In this document: one piece after another, positions 9,867-20,199 of the stretch
How positions within the stretch are numbered: the first letter of the stretch is position 1
Layout: every line of letters begins with the position of its first letter
Assembly (NCBI GenBank): GCA_023957575.1
Contig: JAMLGU010000001.1
Span: 558,001-622,000 of the forward strand
Direction of reading: 5' to 3'
DNA: 64,000 nt
Source of the DNA: Chitinophagaceae bacterium
Lineage (GTDB): Bacteria > Bacteroidota > Bacteroidia > Chitinophagales > Chitinophagaceae
Notes under the pieces: model-generated
Seen by the model: the letters and a program-made list of their open reading frames with translations, nothing else
Databases searched by the model: none
Told to the model about the DNA's origin: nothing
Position numbers and translations under genes: made by a program

Positions 9867-10706
9867 ATGAAAAAATTAACCATTGCTTTTTTCCTTATAA
9901 TTACTTCGCTTTTTTTGAATGCACAAATTGAGTCGAATCAGAATTTTATATTGACGGTGGGCGATGCCCGATTGGTTTTGAGTACTGAAGGAAAAATAAG
10001 TTTGTTAAATGAATTTTTCTTTAAGGATGGTTCCTTGGGATTTTTTGTTGATACCAAGGGCGATTTTAAAATTATTTGTGATAAGGTTATCTGTAATTCT
10101 GAAGGAGAAGCATATGGCCTTATGGCCGAAAACTCCGATTCGGAGTCAGAAAATTTCTTTTTATTAATAAAAAGTCGGGTTATCAAAATCGGTAATACTT
10201 CGGTAATTTTTGATGTTTTTAATAAGTTGAGTAGTGTCGGAAATACTTCTGTCTCCTACGACAGAGAAAAAAAACTGTCAAGGATTGGCAGGACTTATTT
10301 CTATTATAATAATAAAGGTAAAATAAGAAATGTGGGCAATACCGAAATTTACAATCAGTCAGGCGGGACAAGTTCTTTTTGGATTGGCAAATCTTATATT
10401 TCTTTCGGCTTCCAGAAAATGGTAGAAAAGGCAGGCCCTGTTTCAATTGATTATGATATGAGCGGAAAAATTAAAAGGATAGGAAATACAAGAATCAGTT
10501 ATCTGTATGATGACAGATTGAAAAAAGTAGGAGATAATGAGATCTCGTACGATATGAATAAAAAGGTTACTCAAATCGGAAATATGAAAATCGGATATGA
10601 AAAGTGGAAATATGTTACGGATATTGGAAAAACCAAGATAGAATATTCATTGACTGATAACAGAGTGAGTAAAATAGGGAATAGCGTGATCTACTATGGT
10701 CTTTGA
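9867..10706 (+). CDS. Secreted repeat protein with IGNTxIxY motifs, unknown function
   Basis: Not recognised as a named family. The 279 residues begin with a signal peptide (KKLTIAFFLIITSLFLNAQ), so the product is exported. From about residue 100 to the end the chain is built of repeats of roughly 17-20 residues with the core hydrophobic-G-[NRKD]-T-x-[IV]-x-[YF] followed by a charged turn: KIGNTSVIFD, SVGNTSVSYD, RIGRTYFYYN, NVGNTEIYNQ, RIGNTRISYL, KVGDNEISYD, QIGNMKIGYE, DIGKTKIEYS, KIGNSVIYYG. The alternating pattern suggests a beta-solenoid or stacked hairpins (inference). A TATCTTTG -7 box lies at 9822-9829. The papain-like peptidase gene follows 99 bp downstream, but no functional link is shown. 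Confidence 0.75.
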   Translation: MKKLTIAFFLIITSLFLNAQIESNQNFILTVGDARLVLSTEGKISLLNEFFFKDGSLGFFVDTKGDFKIICDKVICNSEGEAYGLMAENSDSESENFFLLIKSRVIKIGNTSVIFDVFNKLSSVGNTSVSYDREKKLSRIGRTYFYYNNKGKIRNVGNTEIYNQSGGTSSFWIGKSYISFGFQKMVEKAGPVSIDYDMSGKIKRIGNTRISYLYDDRLKKVGDNEISYDMNKKVTQIGNMKIGYEKWKYVTDIGKTKIEYSLTDNRVSKIGNSVIYYGL

Positions 10707-10805
10707 TAAATTTTTTCTAAAATAATTGGGTAATTTATTTTAGCTTCAATAAGAAAAGTTATGACTTAATTGTTTTTATTTCTACTTTTATCAAAATATA
10801 CTACT

Positions 10806-12419
10806 ATGCCAATAAGAATGACAGATGATCCTCAAGGACAGGATAATTATGACTATAATGATGATAGTGGTGGCGGACGGTCGAACTTTCCTGGGGGTGG
10901 AGGCGGCGGAGGTTTATTGAGTCTGCTGCCGTTGTTGCTCGGTTTGTTTAGAGGTAAGGGCATCATTTGGCTGATAGTCATTGGTCTTGCTATTTATTTT
11001 CTGGGAGGAAAAGGTGGTTGTAATTTGGGAGGCTTGTTGGGTGACGAAAATAGTGGAGTACAACAATTGTTTTCAAAAAGCGGATACGGATACAGCGCCA
11101 AAGAATTTGATAAAGCTTCCATTTATGAAGGGCTCGAAGACAACAATACTAAAAACCCCTTACCTGAAGCAGTTTCTTTGCTGCGGTTTGCTCCTCGCCG
11201 TGGCGATCAGGGACAGCAGGGTAGTTGCGTTGCCTGGAGCAGCGCTTATGCCGCCCAAACGATTTTGACAGCAGCAGCTACAGGAAAAGACCCCAATTCT
11301 ATTACATTTAGTCCATCTTATTTGTATAATCAGATCAGGCTGAGTCAGGACTGTCAGGGGTCTTATATACAACGTGCAATGGAAGCTATAAAACGTAATG
11401 GCGGAGTGCCTTTGAGCCAATACCCCTATAATGATCAGGATTGCAGCCGAAGCCCATCAGGGGCAGACCTGGCAGCCGGACGGCAAAACACGATTCATGG
11501 TTTTACCCGACTCACTGAAGGTGATAACCTCAATCCGATTAGCGTAAGAGCAGTAAAAGAACATTTAGCCAAAGATGCTCCTGTTGTAATTGGTATGCTG
11601 GTTGGTCAAAGTTTTATGACAGATATGATGGGACGTGAATTGTGGCAACCTCAAGGATTAGATAAGGCACAGGTGGGTTTAGGCGGCCATGCCATGTGTG
11701 TCATTGGATATGATGATAGGAAATTTGGAGGTGCTTTTCAGATTATGAACAGTTGGACTCCTCAATGGGGCAAAGATGGGATTGCCTGGGTAAGATACGG
11801 CGATTTTAAGAATTATGTTCGTGAGGCTTATGGTATTGATCCGCTTCCTAAATCTGCGGCTGTAGCCAATTTGCCTTTAGAATGTAGTGTTGGGTTAATC
11901 AATAATGCAACCAAACAATATATCCGTTTAAAATCAACCGGCAATAACACGTTTCAAACTGTTACGCCCATCAAGGTAGGAACAAGATTTAAAATGGAAG
12001 TAAAAAATTCTACCGAATGTTATGTATATATTTTCGGACAGGAAACTGACGGTAGCAGTTATGTTTTATTTCCTTATTTAAAACCTGGACAAACAGTTTC
12101 AAAACACTCGCCTTATTGTGGAATTACAGGCTATCGGGTTTTCCCTAAGTCAGAATCTTTGGAGGCAGACAATATTGGCAACAAAGATTATATGGCTGTA
12201 GTAACCAGTAAAAAAGAATTGAATTATAATCAGTTGAATAGCGCTATCAGTAGTAGCACACAGCCCACCTATTCAGGTAAGGTCAATGAAGCTTTAAAAA
12301 CTATCCTTGTTTCCACTGCTACTTATAGCGCAACGAGTGACGGTAGAATCAATTTTAAAGTAAATGCAGCGCCAAATCAGGCCGTAGCTACTATTGTTGC
12401 ATTTGATAAAGCGCCATAA
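10806..12419 (+). CDS. Membrane-anchored papain-like (C1) cysteine peptidase
   Basis: Predicted C1-family peptidase, 537 residues from ATG 10806. The polar N-terminus contains a Gly-rich stretch (SNFPGGGGGGG) followed by two hydrophobic segments (LLSLLPLLLGLF and IIWLIVIGLAIYFLG) that should anchor it in the inner membrane. The catalytic motifs are in the papain order: the oxyanion Gln and nucleophile Cys in GDQGQQGSCVAWSSAYAAQT, the His in GGHAMCVIGYDD, and the Asn in IMNSWTPQWGKDGIAWV. The C-terminal part (about 365-537) looks like a DUF4384-type beta domain (YIRLKSTG, YVYIFGQETDGSSYVLFP). The upstream TTG at 10770 could extend it by 12 residues but has no support. Substrate unknown. Confidence 0.85.
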   Translation: MPIRMTDDPQGQDNYDYNDDSGGGRSNFPGGGGGGGLLSLLPLLLGLFRGKGIIWLIVIGLAIYFLGGKGGCNLGGLLGDENSGVQQLFSKSGYGYSAKEFDKASIYEGLEDNNTKNPLPEAVSLLRFAPRRGDQGQQGSCVAWSSAYAAQTILTAAATGKDPNSITFSPSYLYNQIRLSQDCQGSYIQRAMEAIKRNGGVPLSQYPYNDQDCSRSPSGADLAAGRQNTIHGFTRLTEGDNLNPISVRAVKEHLAKDAPVVIGMLVGQSFMTDMMGRELWQPQGLDKAQVGLGGHAMCVIGYDDRKFGGAFQIMNSWTPQWGKDGIAWVRYGDFKNYVREAYGIDPLPKSAAVANLPLECSVGLINNATKQYIRLKSTGNNTFQTVTPIKVGTRFKMEVKNSTECYVYIFGQETDGSSYVLFPYLKPGQTVSKHSPYCGITGYRVFPKSESLEADNIGNKDYMAVVTSKKELNYNQLNSAISSSTQPTYSGKVNEALKTILVSTATYSATSDGRINFKVNAAPNQAVATIVAFDKAP

Positions 12420-12443
12420 AAATTCAAAAAATAAATTTAGAAA

Positions 12444-14489
12444 TTGTCCAATCATTTAATACACGAAACAAGCCCATACCTTTTGCAACATGCCCATAAT
12501 CCCGTGGACTGGTATCCATGGGGTGATGAAGCATTGCAAAAAGCAAAGGATGAAAACAAACCGATTCTTGTGAGCATTGGCTATGCCGCCTGCCACTGGT
12601 GCCATGTAATGGAAAGAGAGAGTTTTGAAGATGTAGAGACGGCTGGCTTTATGAATGACCATTTTATTAATATAAAAATAGACCGGGAAGAAAGGCCTGA
12701 CCTCGATCAGATTTATATGGATGCTGTACAGGCAATGACCGGTAGCGGTGGCTGGCCGTTGAATGTTTTTTTGACGCCAGAAAAAAAACCATTCTATGGG
12801 GGTACTTATTTTCCTCCGGAGCCTATAAGCAACCGACCTTCTTGGAAGGATGTTCTTTTGGCTGTGTCAAATGCATTTAAAAATAAAAGAAAGGATATTG
12901 AAGAACAGGCCGAAAAACTAACAGGTCATTTGCATCTGTTTAATTCTTTTGGCATAGAGACTGAAGGCGTGAGTAATTTTCTCAACGAAGATCAGGCCGA
13001 CACGGCTTGTAATAATCTTTTGAAGTCTGCCGATAAACAATGGGGTGGTTTTGGCAGTGCTCCTAAATTTCCTCAAACTTTTTCAATTCAATATTTACTG
13101 CGTTATTATTTTTCAGAAAAGAAAAGAGTTGGCAGTTATGCCGAAGCAGCGTTGCAGCAAGCATTGTTAAGCTTGGATAAAATGATAGAAGGCGGTATTT
13201 ATGATCAGGCGGGAGGCGGTTTTGCCAGATACTCGACCGACAGAGAATGGCTGGCGCCACATTTCGAAAAAATGCTTTACGACAATGCACTATTGGTTTC
13301 AGTTTTGACGGAAGCCTTTCAAATCACAAAGAATAAAAAATATAAGAAAGCTATAGACCATACTTTAGCTTTTATTGAAAGAGAAATGCTCCATCCTCAG
13401 GGTGGATTTTATTCGGCTATGGATGCAGATAGCGAGGGAGAAGAAGGAAGATTCTATATTTGGGATTATGATGAGGTAACCGAAGTTTTGGGAGATGATG
13501 CGGAAATTTTTACTGCTTATTACAATATTACGCCTGAAGGTAATTGGGAAGGGAAAAATATTCTCAGGATATTGGAACCTCTTGAAGATTTTTCGAATCG
13601 GTTAAAAAAGCCGGTTGATGAAGTCGAGGCAATTTTGGATAGAGGAATTAAAAAATTAATGACAAGACGTTCTAATCGGATTCGTCCGGCTTTGGATGAT
13701 AAAGTCATTTTAGGATGGAATGCGCTGATGAATGTTGCTTACAGTAAATCTTATGCTGCTACAGGCGAAGAAAAATATTTACAACGTGCTGTTCATAATA
13801 TGCAATTCCTGATTGAAGCATTTAAAAATCAGAATGGCTCTTATAATCATGTCTGGAAAAATAATCATTCTAAATACACAGCCTTTTTGGATGATTATGC
13901 TTTTTTGATTCAGGCGCTGCTGCAACTTCAAAAAGTAAGTGGAGATAATCATTGGCTGCATATTGCCGAATCTCTTTGTAATAAGGTCATTGAGGACTTT
14001 AGTGAAGACGAAATATTTTTTTATTACACCCCTTCTTATAACCATGACGTGATTGTGAGGAGGAGAGAAATTTATGATAATGCTACTGCATCAGGGAATG
14101 CAATAATGGCACAGAACCTATATGAGCTGGGAATATTTCTGGATAACAGGCAATGGATACAAAGGGCTGAAAAAATGCTTTCGGGGATGAACAATATGAT
14201 GGTAAAATATCCGACAAGTTTTGGCGCCTGGCTTTGTAGTGCGTTTGAAATGATGAAAGGACTGGATGAGATTGTGCTAATGGGCGATTATCAAAAAGCA
14301 CAGAAGCAAATATTGGCGCATTATTTGCCACATGCAATATTTATGGTTTCTTCTAAACCGGAAGACAAATATCCCTTACTAAAAGATAAACAGATTCTTC
14401 AGCCGCTGACTATTTATTTGTGTAAGAATTATTCATGCCAGCAACCGGTTTATTCTGTAGAAAAATTAATCAATAACCTACAGCTATGA
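12444..14489 (+). CDS. YyaL/DUF255 (SSP411-type) thioredoxin-domain protein
   Basis: Homologue of bacterial YyaL and human SPATA20, 681 residues, close to the family length. The N-terminal thioredoxin-like domain is unmistakable: [25 protein letters not shown], then the CxxC-like [20 protein letters not shown] and [17 protein letters not shown]. The C-terminal two-thirds is an alpha/alpha-barrel with [13 protein letters not shown] and [22 protein letters not shown], as in glycoside-hydrolase-like folds. The reaction is unknown for the family. The start is TTG at 12444, giving the expected N-terminus, and no ATG is available before the conserved motif. Its stop overlaps the convergent end of uvrC by 6 bp. 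Confidence 0.93.
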   Translation: MSNHLIHETSPYLLQHAHNPVDWYPWGDEALQKAKDENKPILVSIGYAACHWCHVMERESFEDVETAGFMNDHFINIKIDREERPDLDQIYMDAVQAMTGSGGWPLNVFLTPEKKPFYGGTYFPPEPISNRPSWKDVLLAVSNAFKNKRKDIEEQAEKLTGHLHLFNSFGIETEGVSNFLNEDQADTACNNLLKSADKQWGGFGSAPKFPQTFSIQYLLRYYFSEKKRVGSYAEAALQQALLSLDKMIEGGIYDQAGGGFARYSTDREWLAPHFEKMLYDNALLVSVLTEAFQITKNKKYKKAIDHTLAFIEREMLHPQGGFYSAMDADSEGEEGRFYIWDYDEVTEVLGDDAEIFTAYYNITPEGNWEGKNILRILEPLEDFSNRLKKPVDEVEAILDRGIKKLMTRRSNRIRPALDDKVILGWNALMNVAYSKSYAATGEEKYLQRAVHNMQFLIEAFKNQNGSYNHVWKNNHSKYTAFLDDYAFLIQALLQLQKVSGDNHWLHIAESLCNKVIEDFSEDEIFFYYTPSYNHDVIVRRREIYDNATASGNAIMAQNLYELGIFLDNRQWIQRAEKMLSGMNNMMVKYPTSFGAWLCSAFEMMKGLDEIVLMGDYQKAQKQILAHYLPHAIFMVSSKPEDKYPLLKDKQILQPLTIYLCKNYSCQQPVYSVEKLINNLQL

Positions 14490-16304
14490 GTTTGAAGAAA
14501 CTTCTTTGGCTTCAAAATGGTTTATTATAATTTTTGCTTTTGCTTTTCCCGCTACTAAAGCGATTTCTTCAAAGCTTTTTTCACGGATGTTTTTAAGGGA
14601 GCGAAATTCAGTTAAAAGCTGATCGGCTGTGGCTTTACCGATTCCTTTAATTTGCTCTAATTCATTCTTAAAGGTGCCTTTGCTCCGCTTTTGCCTGTGA
14701 AATGTGATTCCAAAGCGGTGCACCTGGTCTCTCACAAATCGAAGCAGTTTCAGGCTACTGCTGTTATAAGGTAATTTCAAAGATTCCTTATCACCTGTAA
14801 AAAATATTTCCTCTACATTTTTTGCAAGTCCGATAAGCGTCAGGCTGCCTGTAAGGTTTAGTTCTTCAATGGCTTCCATTGCAGCGCTCAATTGGCCCTT
14901 GCCTCCATCAATTATTACTAACTGTGGTAATGATTGATTTTCTTCTATCAGCCTTTTATAGCGCCGATAAACTGCTTCTTTCATGCTCGCAAAATCATTA
15001 ATGCCTTCTACCGTCTTTACGTTAAAATGTCGGTAATCTTTTTTGCTCGGCACTCCGTTTTTGAAGCAAACCATAGCCGATACCGGAAAGCTTCCCTGAA
15101 AATTGGAATTATCAAAACACTCGATGTGAACAGGTAATTCCTGTAATTGTAAATCCATCTGCAGTTCTTCCAGTATTTTTACATGATCCACATTCCTGCT
15201 GACTTTCAGCCGTTCCTTATTTTTAATTTCTTCAATAAAGTGATTGACATTTTTTTCAGAAAGCGCTAATAGCTTCTTGTTATCGCCGCCCTTTGGAATA
15301 ATTATTTTTACTTTTTCTTCAGGATAGTCAATTGCAAAGGGTACAATGATATCAGTGGCATCACTATTAAAAGTCAATCGTAAATACCGAATGGCATAAA
15401 TCAGCATTTCTTCAATCGTTTCATCAAGTTTGGCATCTAAACGATTTGTCTGTGTTTGTACAATAGTGCCATTGCGCACCATCAGGTAGTTTACATAAGC
15501 AATGCTTTTTTCTTTTTGAATGGAGAATATATCTTTATCCCCACCTTTGAAACCTGCTACAACTGACTTGGATTGATAATATTCTTCTAAATACTCAATT
15601 TTTTTCCTAACCTCTTCTGCCTTTTCAAACTTCAGCTCTTTTGCCAATACCATCATCTCCTCCTTAAAATGATTGATAACCGGTTTCAGATTACCCTTCA
15701 GAATATCTCTAACCCGCTTGATATTTTCATTATAATCTTCTTGGGATTGAAGGCCTTCACACGGCCCCAAACAGTTACCCAAATGGTACTCTAAACAAAC
15801 TTTGAACTTTCCTTTTTCAATATTTTTTTTAGTCAGATTAAGCGAACAGGTACGTAACGGAATGGTTCTTCGTATGAACTCTAATAATTCCCTTACTTTA
15901 AATACCGAGGTATAAGGCCCAAGATATTCCGAACCATCGTTAATAGGATTACGGGTTAGGAAAACTCGAGGGAAGGGTTCGTTTTTTATCACAATATAGG
16001 GATAGGATTTACTGTCCTTAAGATTGATATTGTAGCGAGGCTGGAATTGTTTTATCAGAGAATTTTCCAGAAAGAAAGCATCCTGCTCGCTGTTTACTAT
16101 GGTGAATTCAATTCGGGCAATCCTCTGTACCAGTTCATGAGTTTTATAAGACGTGAAAGTTTTGCTGAAATAGGAACTGACACGTTTACGCAGATCTTTG
16201 GCTTTACCCACATAAAGAATCTTGCCGGTTTGATCAAAGTATTTATAGATGCCCGGTTCGTGCGGTATGGTATTAGCAATATGTGAAAATTCCTGCTGAG
16301 TCAA
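14484..16304 (-). CDS. uvrC: UvrABC system protein C (excinuclease subunit)
   Basis: Nuclease subunit of nucleotide excision repair; it makes the 3' and 5' incisions on DNA bound by UvrB. The 606 residues match the family. Order: GIY-YIG nuclease domain ([20 protein letters not shown], about 15-95), a Cys-containing linker with [15 protein letters not shown] (about 170-190), a UVR motif that contacts UvrB (about 205-240), an RNase H-like endonuclease domain ([27 protein letters not shown]), and a C-terminal helix-hairpin-helix ([19 protein letters not shown]). The start is a TTG at 16304. A possible -7 box TATATTTG lies on this strand at 16388-16381. Convergent with the YyaL gene. Confidence 0.96.
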   Translation of the reverse strand: MTQQEFSHIANTIPHEPGIYKYFDQTGKILYVGKAKDLRKRVSSYFSKTFTSYKTHELVQRIARIEFTIVNSEQDAFFLENSLIKQFQPRYNINLKDSKSYPYIVIKNEPFPRVFLTRNPINDGSEYLGPYTSVFKVRELLEFIRRTIPLRTCSLNLTKKNIEKGKFKVCLEYHLGNCLGPCEGLQSQEDYNENIKRVRDILKGNLKPVINHFKEEMMVLAKELKFEKAEEVRKKIEYLEEYYQSKSVVAGFKGGDKDIFSIQKEKSIAYVNYLMVRNGTIVQTQTNRLDAKLDETIEEMLIYAIRYLRLTFNSDATDIIVPFAIDYPEEKVKIIIPKGGDNKKLLALSEKNVNHFIEEIKNKERLKVSRNVDHVKILEELQMDLQLQELPVHIECFDNSNFQGSFPVSAMVCFKNGVPSKKDYRHFNVKTVEGINDFASMKEAVYRRYKRLIEENQSLPQLVIIDGGKGQLSAAMEAIEELNLTGSLTLIGLAKNVEEIFFTGDKESLKLPYNSSSLKLLRFVRDQVHRFGITFHRQKRSKGTFKNELEQIKGIGKATADQLLTEFRSLKNIREKSFEEIALVAGKAKAKIIINHFEAKEVSSNS

Positions 16305-16507
16305 AACCTTAAACTTGAATTGTCAAATAATATTATAACAACAAAGATCCGTTCTTTATGTTTTCCTTCTTAAATTGGCTCAAATATAAAATCATCGTCG
16401 AAAAATTTCAGGTTGTAAAACCCGAAATCAAAAATAATTTGAAAAAATGCAAGATTTTTTTAGAAAATATTATGCTTTGCATGTATATTGCACTCCTGAG
16501 CGTTATA

Positions 16508-16582
16508 ATGAATATTAAAATATCAAATATCACCTCTGTTTTAGTGGTTATCACCACCACAACTACCACCACAACCCGTTGA
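16508..16582 (+). CDS. Thr/Ile-rich leader peptide of the threonine operon (thrL-like)
   Basis: Short open frame of 24 codons that starts MNIKISNITSVLVVI and ends with eight consecutive threonine codons, one Arg and TGA. In total it has nine Thr and four Ile codons. It sits 104 bp upstream of thrA-thrB-thrC, exactly where enteric thrL lies, and enteric thrL is also a run of Thr and Ile codons whose translation senses charged tRNA-Thr/Ile. In-frame ATGs at 16472 and 16481 could give a longer peptide. The frame is too short for ordinary gene prediction. What is seen is the codon run and the hairpins; the regulatory role is inferred from the enteric analogue. Confidence 0.7.
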   Translation: MNIKISNITSVLVVITTTTTTTTR

Positions 16583-16589
16583 GGGTTGT
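16544..16589 (+). promoter_or_regulatory. Candidate transcription attenuator in the thr leader
   Basis: Two hairpins overlap the Thr codons. Hairpin 1: GTGGT (16544-16548) with ACCAC (16553-16557). Hairpin 2: ACAACCC (16571-16577) with GGGTTGT (16583-16589), a 7-bp stem whose loop contains the leader stop codon and which is followed by the T-rich ATTTTGCTTATATTAT. A ribosome stalled on the Thr run would cover the left arm of hairpin 2, allowing read-through into thrA; a freely translating ribosome would leave and let it form. No classical alternative antiterminator was found, so the mechanism is inference. Confidence 0.5.
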
Positions 16590-16686
16590 ATTTTGCTTAT
16601 ATTATCCTTTGGGCGCTTTGCCGTGTATTACAAGAAATTGTCTGTCATTCATCAAAAATTAATTCAAAAAAATTATCAAACTTTAT

Positions 16687-19143
16687 ATGCGTGTTTTAAA
16701 ATTCGGAGGTTCTTCAGTAGCAAATGCTGAAAACATCAAAAAAGTAAATGAAATAATAAAAAAATCTGCACAGCAGGATAAAACTATAATTGTGGTTTCG
16801 GCATTGTCAGGCATAACGGACCTGCTGTTGCAAAGTGGTACAAAAGCGGCTGACGGTGATGAGGTGTATAAGGAAAACATCCGAACCATTGAGCACAGGC
16901 ATTTTGAGGCCATCAAGCAATTAATACCGGTGGCGCATCAGAGTCAGTTGCTGAGTTTGGTGAAAAAATCAATCAATGAAATTGAAGATATCTGTAATGG
17001 AATTTTCCTGCTGAGTGAAATTACGCCACGAACCAAGGACAGGCTAGCAAGCTATGGTGAATGGCTTTCATCACAAATTATTGCGGCGAGTTTGAATTAT
17101 TCGGACTTTGAAATTACCTGGAAAGATGCAAAAGAACTGATTGTTACCAACAGTAATTTTACTCATGCAGAAGTGGATTTTGAGAAAACGAATAAAAAAA
17201 TCCGAACTTATTTTAAAGAGACAGATGCCCATACATTTATCATTCCGGGGTTCATTGCAGTCAATAAAAAAGGAATTACCACTACTTTGGGCAGAGGTGG
17301 TTCTGATTACACTGCCGCAATTATTACTACAGCATTAAATGCCGACATTTTGGAGATTTGGACAGACGTGAGCGGTATGATGACGGCTGATCCGCGTTTG
17401 ACCTCCAACGCCAAAGTTATTCATCATATTTCTTACAGAGAGGCGATGGAACTTTCCCATTTTGGAGCAAAAGTGATTTACCCGCCTACCATTCAACCGG
17501 TGATGAATAAGGGAATACCGGTGTGGATTAAAAATACTTTTGCGCCCGATGATTATGGTACAAAAGTTACAACCGAAATTGATAAATCTGCAGAAGATGA
17601 AGAGAATATTGTAAGAGGAATTTCTAGTATTAATAATATTTCATTACTTAGTCTTGAAGGTGGCGGAATGGTAGGTATCCCCGGTTTTTCGAGGAGATTG
17701 TTCGGCGCTCTGAGTTCGGAGCAGATAAATGTAATTTTGATTACTCAAAGCTCATCCGAACATTCAATTTGTGTGGCTATTGACAGTAATGATACCGTTA
17801 AAGCAAAGAAAGCGGTGGATAAAGTTTTTGAAGATGAAATCCTTTTGAAAAAAGTAGATCCGCTAAAAATTGAAAATGCACATTCTATTATTGCACTCGT
17901 GGGCGAAAATATGAAAAATCATACAGGCGTGAGTGGCAGGATGTTTAGCGCTTTAGGTCGAAATGGTATCAACATCAGGGCTATTGCCCAAGGCTCGTCT
18001 GAAAAGAATATTAGCACTGTTATAGCTACGCACGATGTATCTAAAGCTATTAATGTGTTGCACGAAGAGTTCTTTGAGACAACCATTAAACACGTAAACC
18101 TGTTTATTACCGGAACTGGAAATGTGGGGTCTAAGCTTTTGAATCAATTGCACCAGCAAGCCGCAACATTAAAAAAACAACTGAATTTAGATATTCAGGT
18201 GGCCGGTCTGAGCAATAGCAGGAAAATGATTTTTAAAAATGAAGGTATTGACCTCAGTAATTGGAAGGAGGCATTAGATAAAGGTAGTGAGGCTTCAATT
18301 AGTAAGTTTGTTAATGAGGCCATAGCCAGAAATCTGCGTAACTCAATATTTGTGGATGTTACTGCAAACAAAGATGTTGCGGCTTTATATGAGAAGCTTC
18401 TGAAAAAAAGTATTGCAGTTGTTGCCTGCAACAAAATTGCGGCTTCATCTGAATATAAAAATTATAAGTATTTAAAAGAATTGGCAAGAGAGTACAACTC
18501 GAAATTTTTGTTTGAAACCAATGTGGGCGCTGCATTGCCTGTAATTGGCACGCTTAACGATTTGGTGAGAAGCGGAGATGAAGTAAAGAAGATAGAAGCC
18601 GTCTTAAGCGGTACGCTCAACTTTGTGTTTAATAATTATGACGGAACAAGGAAATTTGCCGAGGTAGTAAAACAAGCTCAGGACGAAGGCTATACCGAAC
18701 CCGATCCGCGTCTTGATTTGGGTGGAACAGATGTGATGCGAAAGATTTTGATTTTGGCAAGAGAAGCTGGATATGAAATGGAAATGGAGGATATTGCCAA
18801 CAATAGTTTTATGCCCGAAAGTTGCATGAAAGGCAGTGTTGCTGAGTTTTATGAGTGTTTGGATAAGGAAGAAGATCATTTTCATAAAATTTTGAATGTG
18901 GCTCAAGCCGAAAATTGCAAATTGAAATTTGTAGCATCTTTCATTGAAGGCAAGGCTTCAGTAGGTTTGCAGCATGTTGACCCTGCACATAATTTATATC
19001 ACCTTTACGGAAAAGATAATATTGTGTTATTTTACACTACACGATATGCCGATAATCCTTTGGTGATAAAAGGCGCAGGTGCAGGCGCTGATGTTACGGC
19101 CAGTGGCGTTTTTGCCGATATTGTGAGGGCGGCTACATTGTAA
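16687..19143 (+). CDS. thrA: Bifunctional aspartokinase/homoserine dehydrogenase
   Basis: Catalyses the first and third steps from aspartate to threonine: aspartate to aspartyl phosphate, and aspartate semialdehyde to homoserine. The 818 residues are nearly the length of E. coli ThrA. The kinase domain opens with VLKFGGSSVANAENI and has TTLGRGGSDYTAA and the EIWTDVSGMMTADPR stretch. Two ACT-type regulatory modules follow (about 310-460; SLEGGGMVGIPGFSRRLFGAL and LVGENMKNHTGVSGRMFSAL). The dehydrogenase begins with a Rossmann motif (LFITGTGNVGSKLL, about 467) and includes NKIAASS and EAVLSGTLNFVFN. First structural gene after the Thr-rich leader, and probably both feedback-inhibited and attenuated by threonine (inference). 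Confidence 0.97.
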   Translation: MRVLKFGGSSVANAENIKKVNEIIKKSAQQDKTIIVVSALSGITDLLLQSGTKAADGDEVYKENIRTIEHRHFEAIKQLIPVAHQSQLLSLVKKSINEIEDICNGIFLLSEITPRTKDRLASYGEWLSSQIIAASLNYSDFEITWKDAKELIVTNSNFTHAEVDFEKTNKKIRTYFKETDAHTFIIPGFIAVNKKGITTTLGRGGSDYTAAIITTALNADILEIWTDVSGMMTADPRLTSNAKVIHHISYREAMELSHFGAKVIYPPTIQPVMNKGIPVWIKNTFAPDDYGTKVTTEIDKSAEDEENIVRGISSINNISLLSLEGGGMVGIPGFSRRLFGALSSEQINVILITQSSSEHSICVAIDSNDTVKAKKAVDKVFEDEILLKKVDPLKIENAHSIIALVGENMKNHTGVSGRMFSALGRNGINIRAIAQGSSEKNISTVIATHDVSKAINVLHEEFFETTIKHVNLFITGTGNVGSKLLNQLHQQAATLKKQLNLDIQVAGLSNSRKMIFKNEGIDLSNWKEALDKGSEASISKFVNEAIARNLRNSIFVDVTANKDVAALYEKLLKKSIAVVACNKIAASSEYKNYKYLKELAREYNSKFLFETNVGAALPVIGTLNDLVRSGDEVKKIEAVLSGTLNFVFNNYDGTRKFAEVVKQAQDEGYTEPDPRLDLGGTDVMRKILILAREAGYEMEMEDIANNSFMPESCMKGSVAEFYECLDKEEDHFHKILNVAQAENCKLKFVASFIEGKASVGLQHVDPAHNLYHLYGKDNIVLFYTTRYADNPLVIKGAGAGADVTASGVFADIVRAATL

Positions 19144-19190
19144 TAATTGTTAAGAAAAATTGAAGAAGTCATTTTATATTTTTGAAATCA

Positions 19191-20168
19191 ATGAGTTTAG
19201 AGATAAAAAACCAATCGGTAATCTCTTTTTCCGGTCAAACAGAAAACAGGAAATGCGTTGTAAAAGCGCCGGGTACGGTGGCAAATCTGGTATGTGGTTT
19301 TGATATTTTGGGGCTTGCCCTCAACGAGCCTTTTGATATCATGGAGTTTGAGCTAACGGATAATCCCGGAGTTACTATTCAAAACAGAGATAACTTTAAT
19401 CTGCCTACCGAGCCAGAAAAAAATGTGGCCGGAGTAGTGTTATTGGCTGCTTTGGAAAAGTTAAAAAACAACAAGGGTATTTCTGTTACCATTGAAAAGC
19501 ACATCAAACCCGGTAGCGGACTGGGCTCCAGCGCTGCAAGTGCCGCCGGTGCCGCCGTAGGCGCCAATCATTTGTTGGGAAATGTTTTTTCAAGAGACGA
19601 GGTTGTTCAATTAGCAATGATAGGCGAGAAACTCGCTTCCGGTGTAAAACATGCCGATAACATCACTCCCTGTATCATGGGCGGGGTTACACTTATCCGT
19701 TCCATCCACCCTTTGGACATTATACCGGTGCCTACACCCGATTTGCATGTAACGGTAGTGCATCCTCAAATTGAGGTACGCACATCCGATGCACGGCAAA
19801 TTTTGAAACAACAGATTTATTTAAAAGATGCCATCAGGCAGTGGGGAAATATTGCCGGCTTGGTGGCAGGTTTTATGAGCAACGACATAGACCTTATTGG
19901 CCGCTCGTTGGAAGATGTAATTATAGAGCCGGTACGTAGTATTCTGATTCCGGGTTTTGATGAAGTTAAAACAAAATGCAAAGAGGCCGGCGCTCTGGGA
20001 GGAGGCATTTCGGGCTCAGGTCCTTCTATTTTTATGCTGAGTAAAAATGAAGTAACTGCAAAAGAAGTGGGCAACATCATGAGAGAGGTGTATGAAAAAA
20101 TTGGTATTGAAAATTTTGTGTACGTAACTACTATTAACAAAAAAGGTGTGGAAGTTCTGGATAGTTAA
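19191..20168 (+). CDS. thrB: Homoserine kinase
   Basis: GHMP-family kinase that phosphorylates homoserine with ATP, the penultimate step of threonine synthesis. About 325 residues from ATG 19191 (a TTG three codons earlier is possible). The substrate-proximal N-terminal motif VKAPGTVANLVCGFDILGLA and the GHMP ATP loop PGSGLGSSAASAAGAAVGA (around residue 105) are clear, as is the C-terminal GGGISGSGPSIFML. Lies 47 bp after thrA and overlaps the region just before thrC, so thrABC is one transcription unit. The gene order and the leader copy the enteric thrLABC layout. Confidence 0.96.
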   Translation: MSLEIKNQSVISFSGQTENRKCVVKAPGTVANLVCGFDILGLALNEPFDIMEFELTDNPGVTIQNRDNFNLPTEPEKNVAGVVLLAALEKLKNNKGISVTIEKHIKPGSGLGSSAASAAGAAVGANHLLGNVFSRDEVVQLAMIGEKLASGVKHADNITPCIMGGVTLIRSIHPLDIIPVPTPDLHVTVVHPQIEVRTSDARQILKQQIYLKDAIRQWGNIAGLVAGFMSNDIDLIGRSLEDVIIEPVRSILIPGFDEVKTKCKEAGALGGGISGSGPSIFMLSKNEVTAKEVGNIMREVYEKIGIENFVYVTTINKKGVEVLDS

Positions 20169-20199
20169 TATAACTTTCGACATCGGATTAAAAAACTTT

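Noticed and set aside
16358..16582. The longer version of the leader frame (74 codons)
   Set aside because: The first part has no coding-like pattern; the Thr run and the hairpins call for only the short frame from 16508, although in-frame ATGs at 16472 and 16481 are possible.
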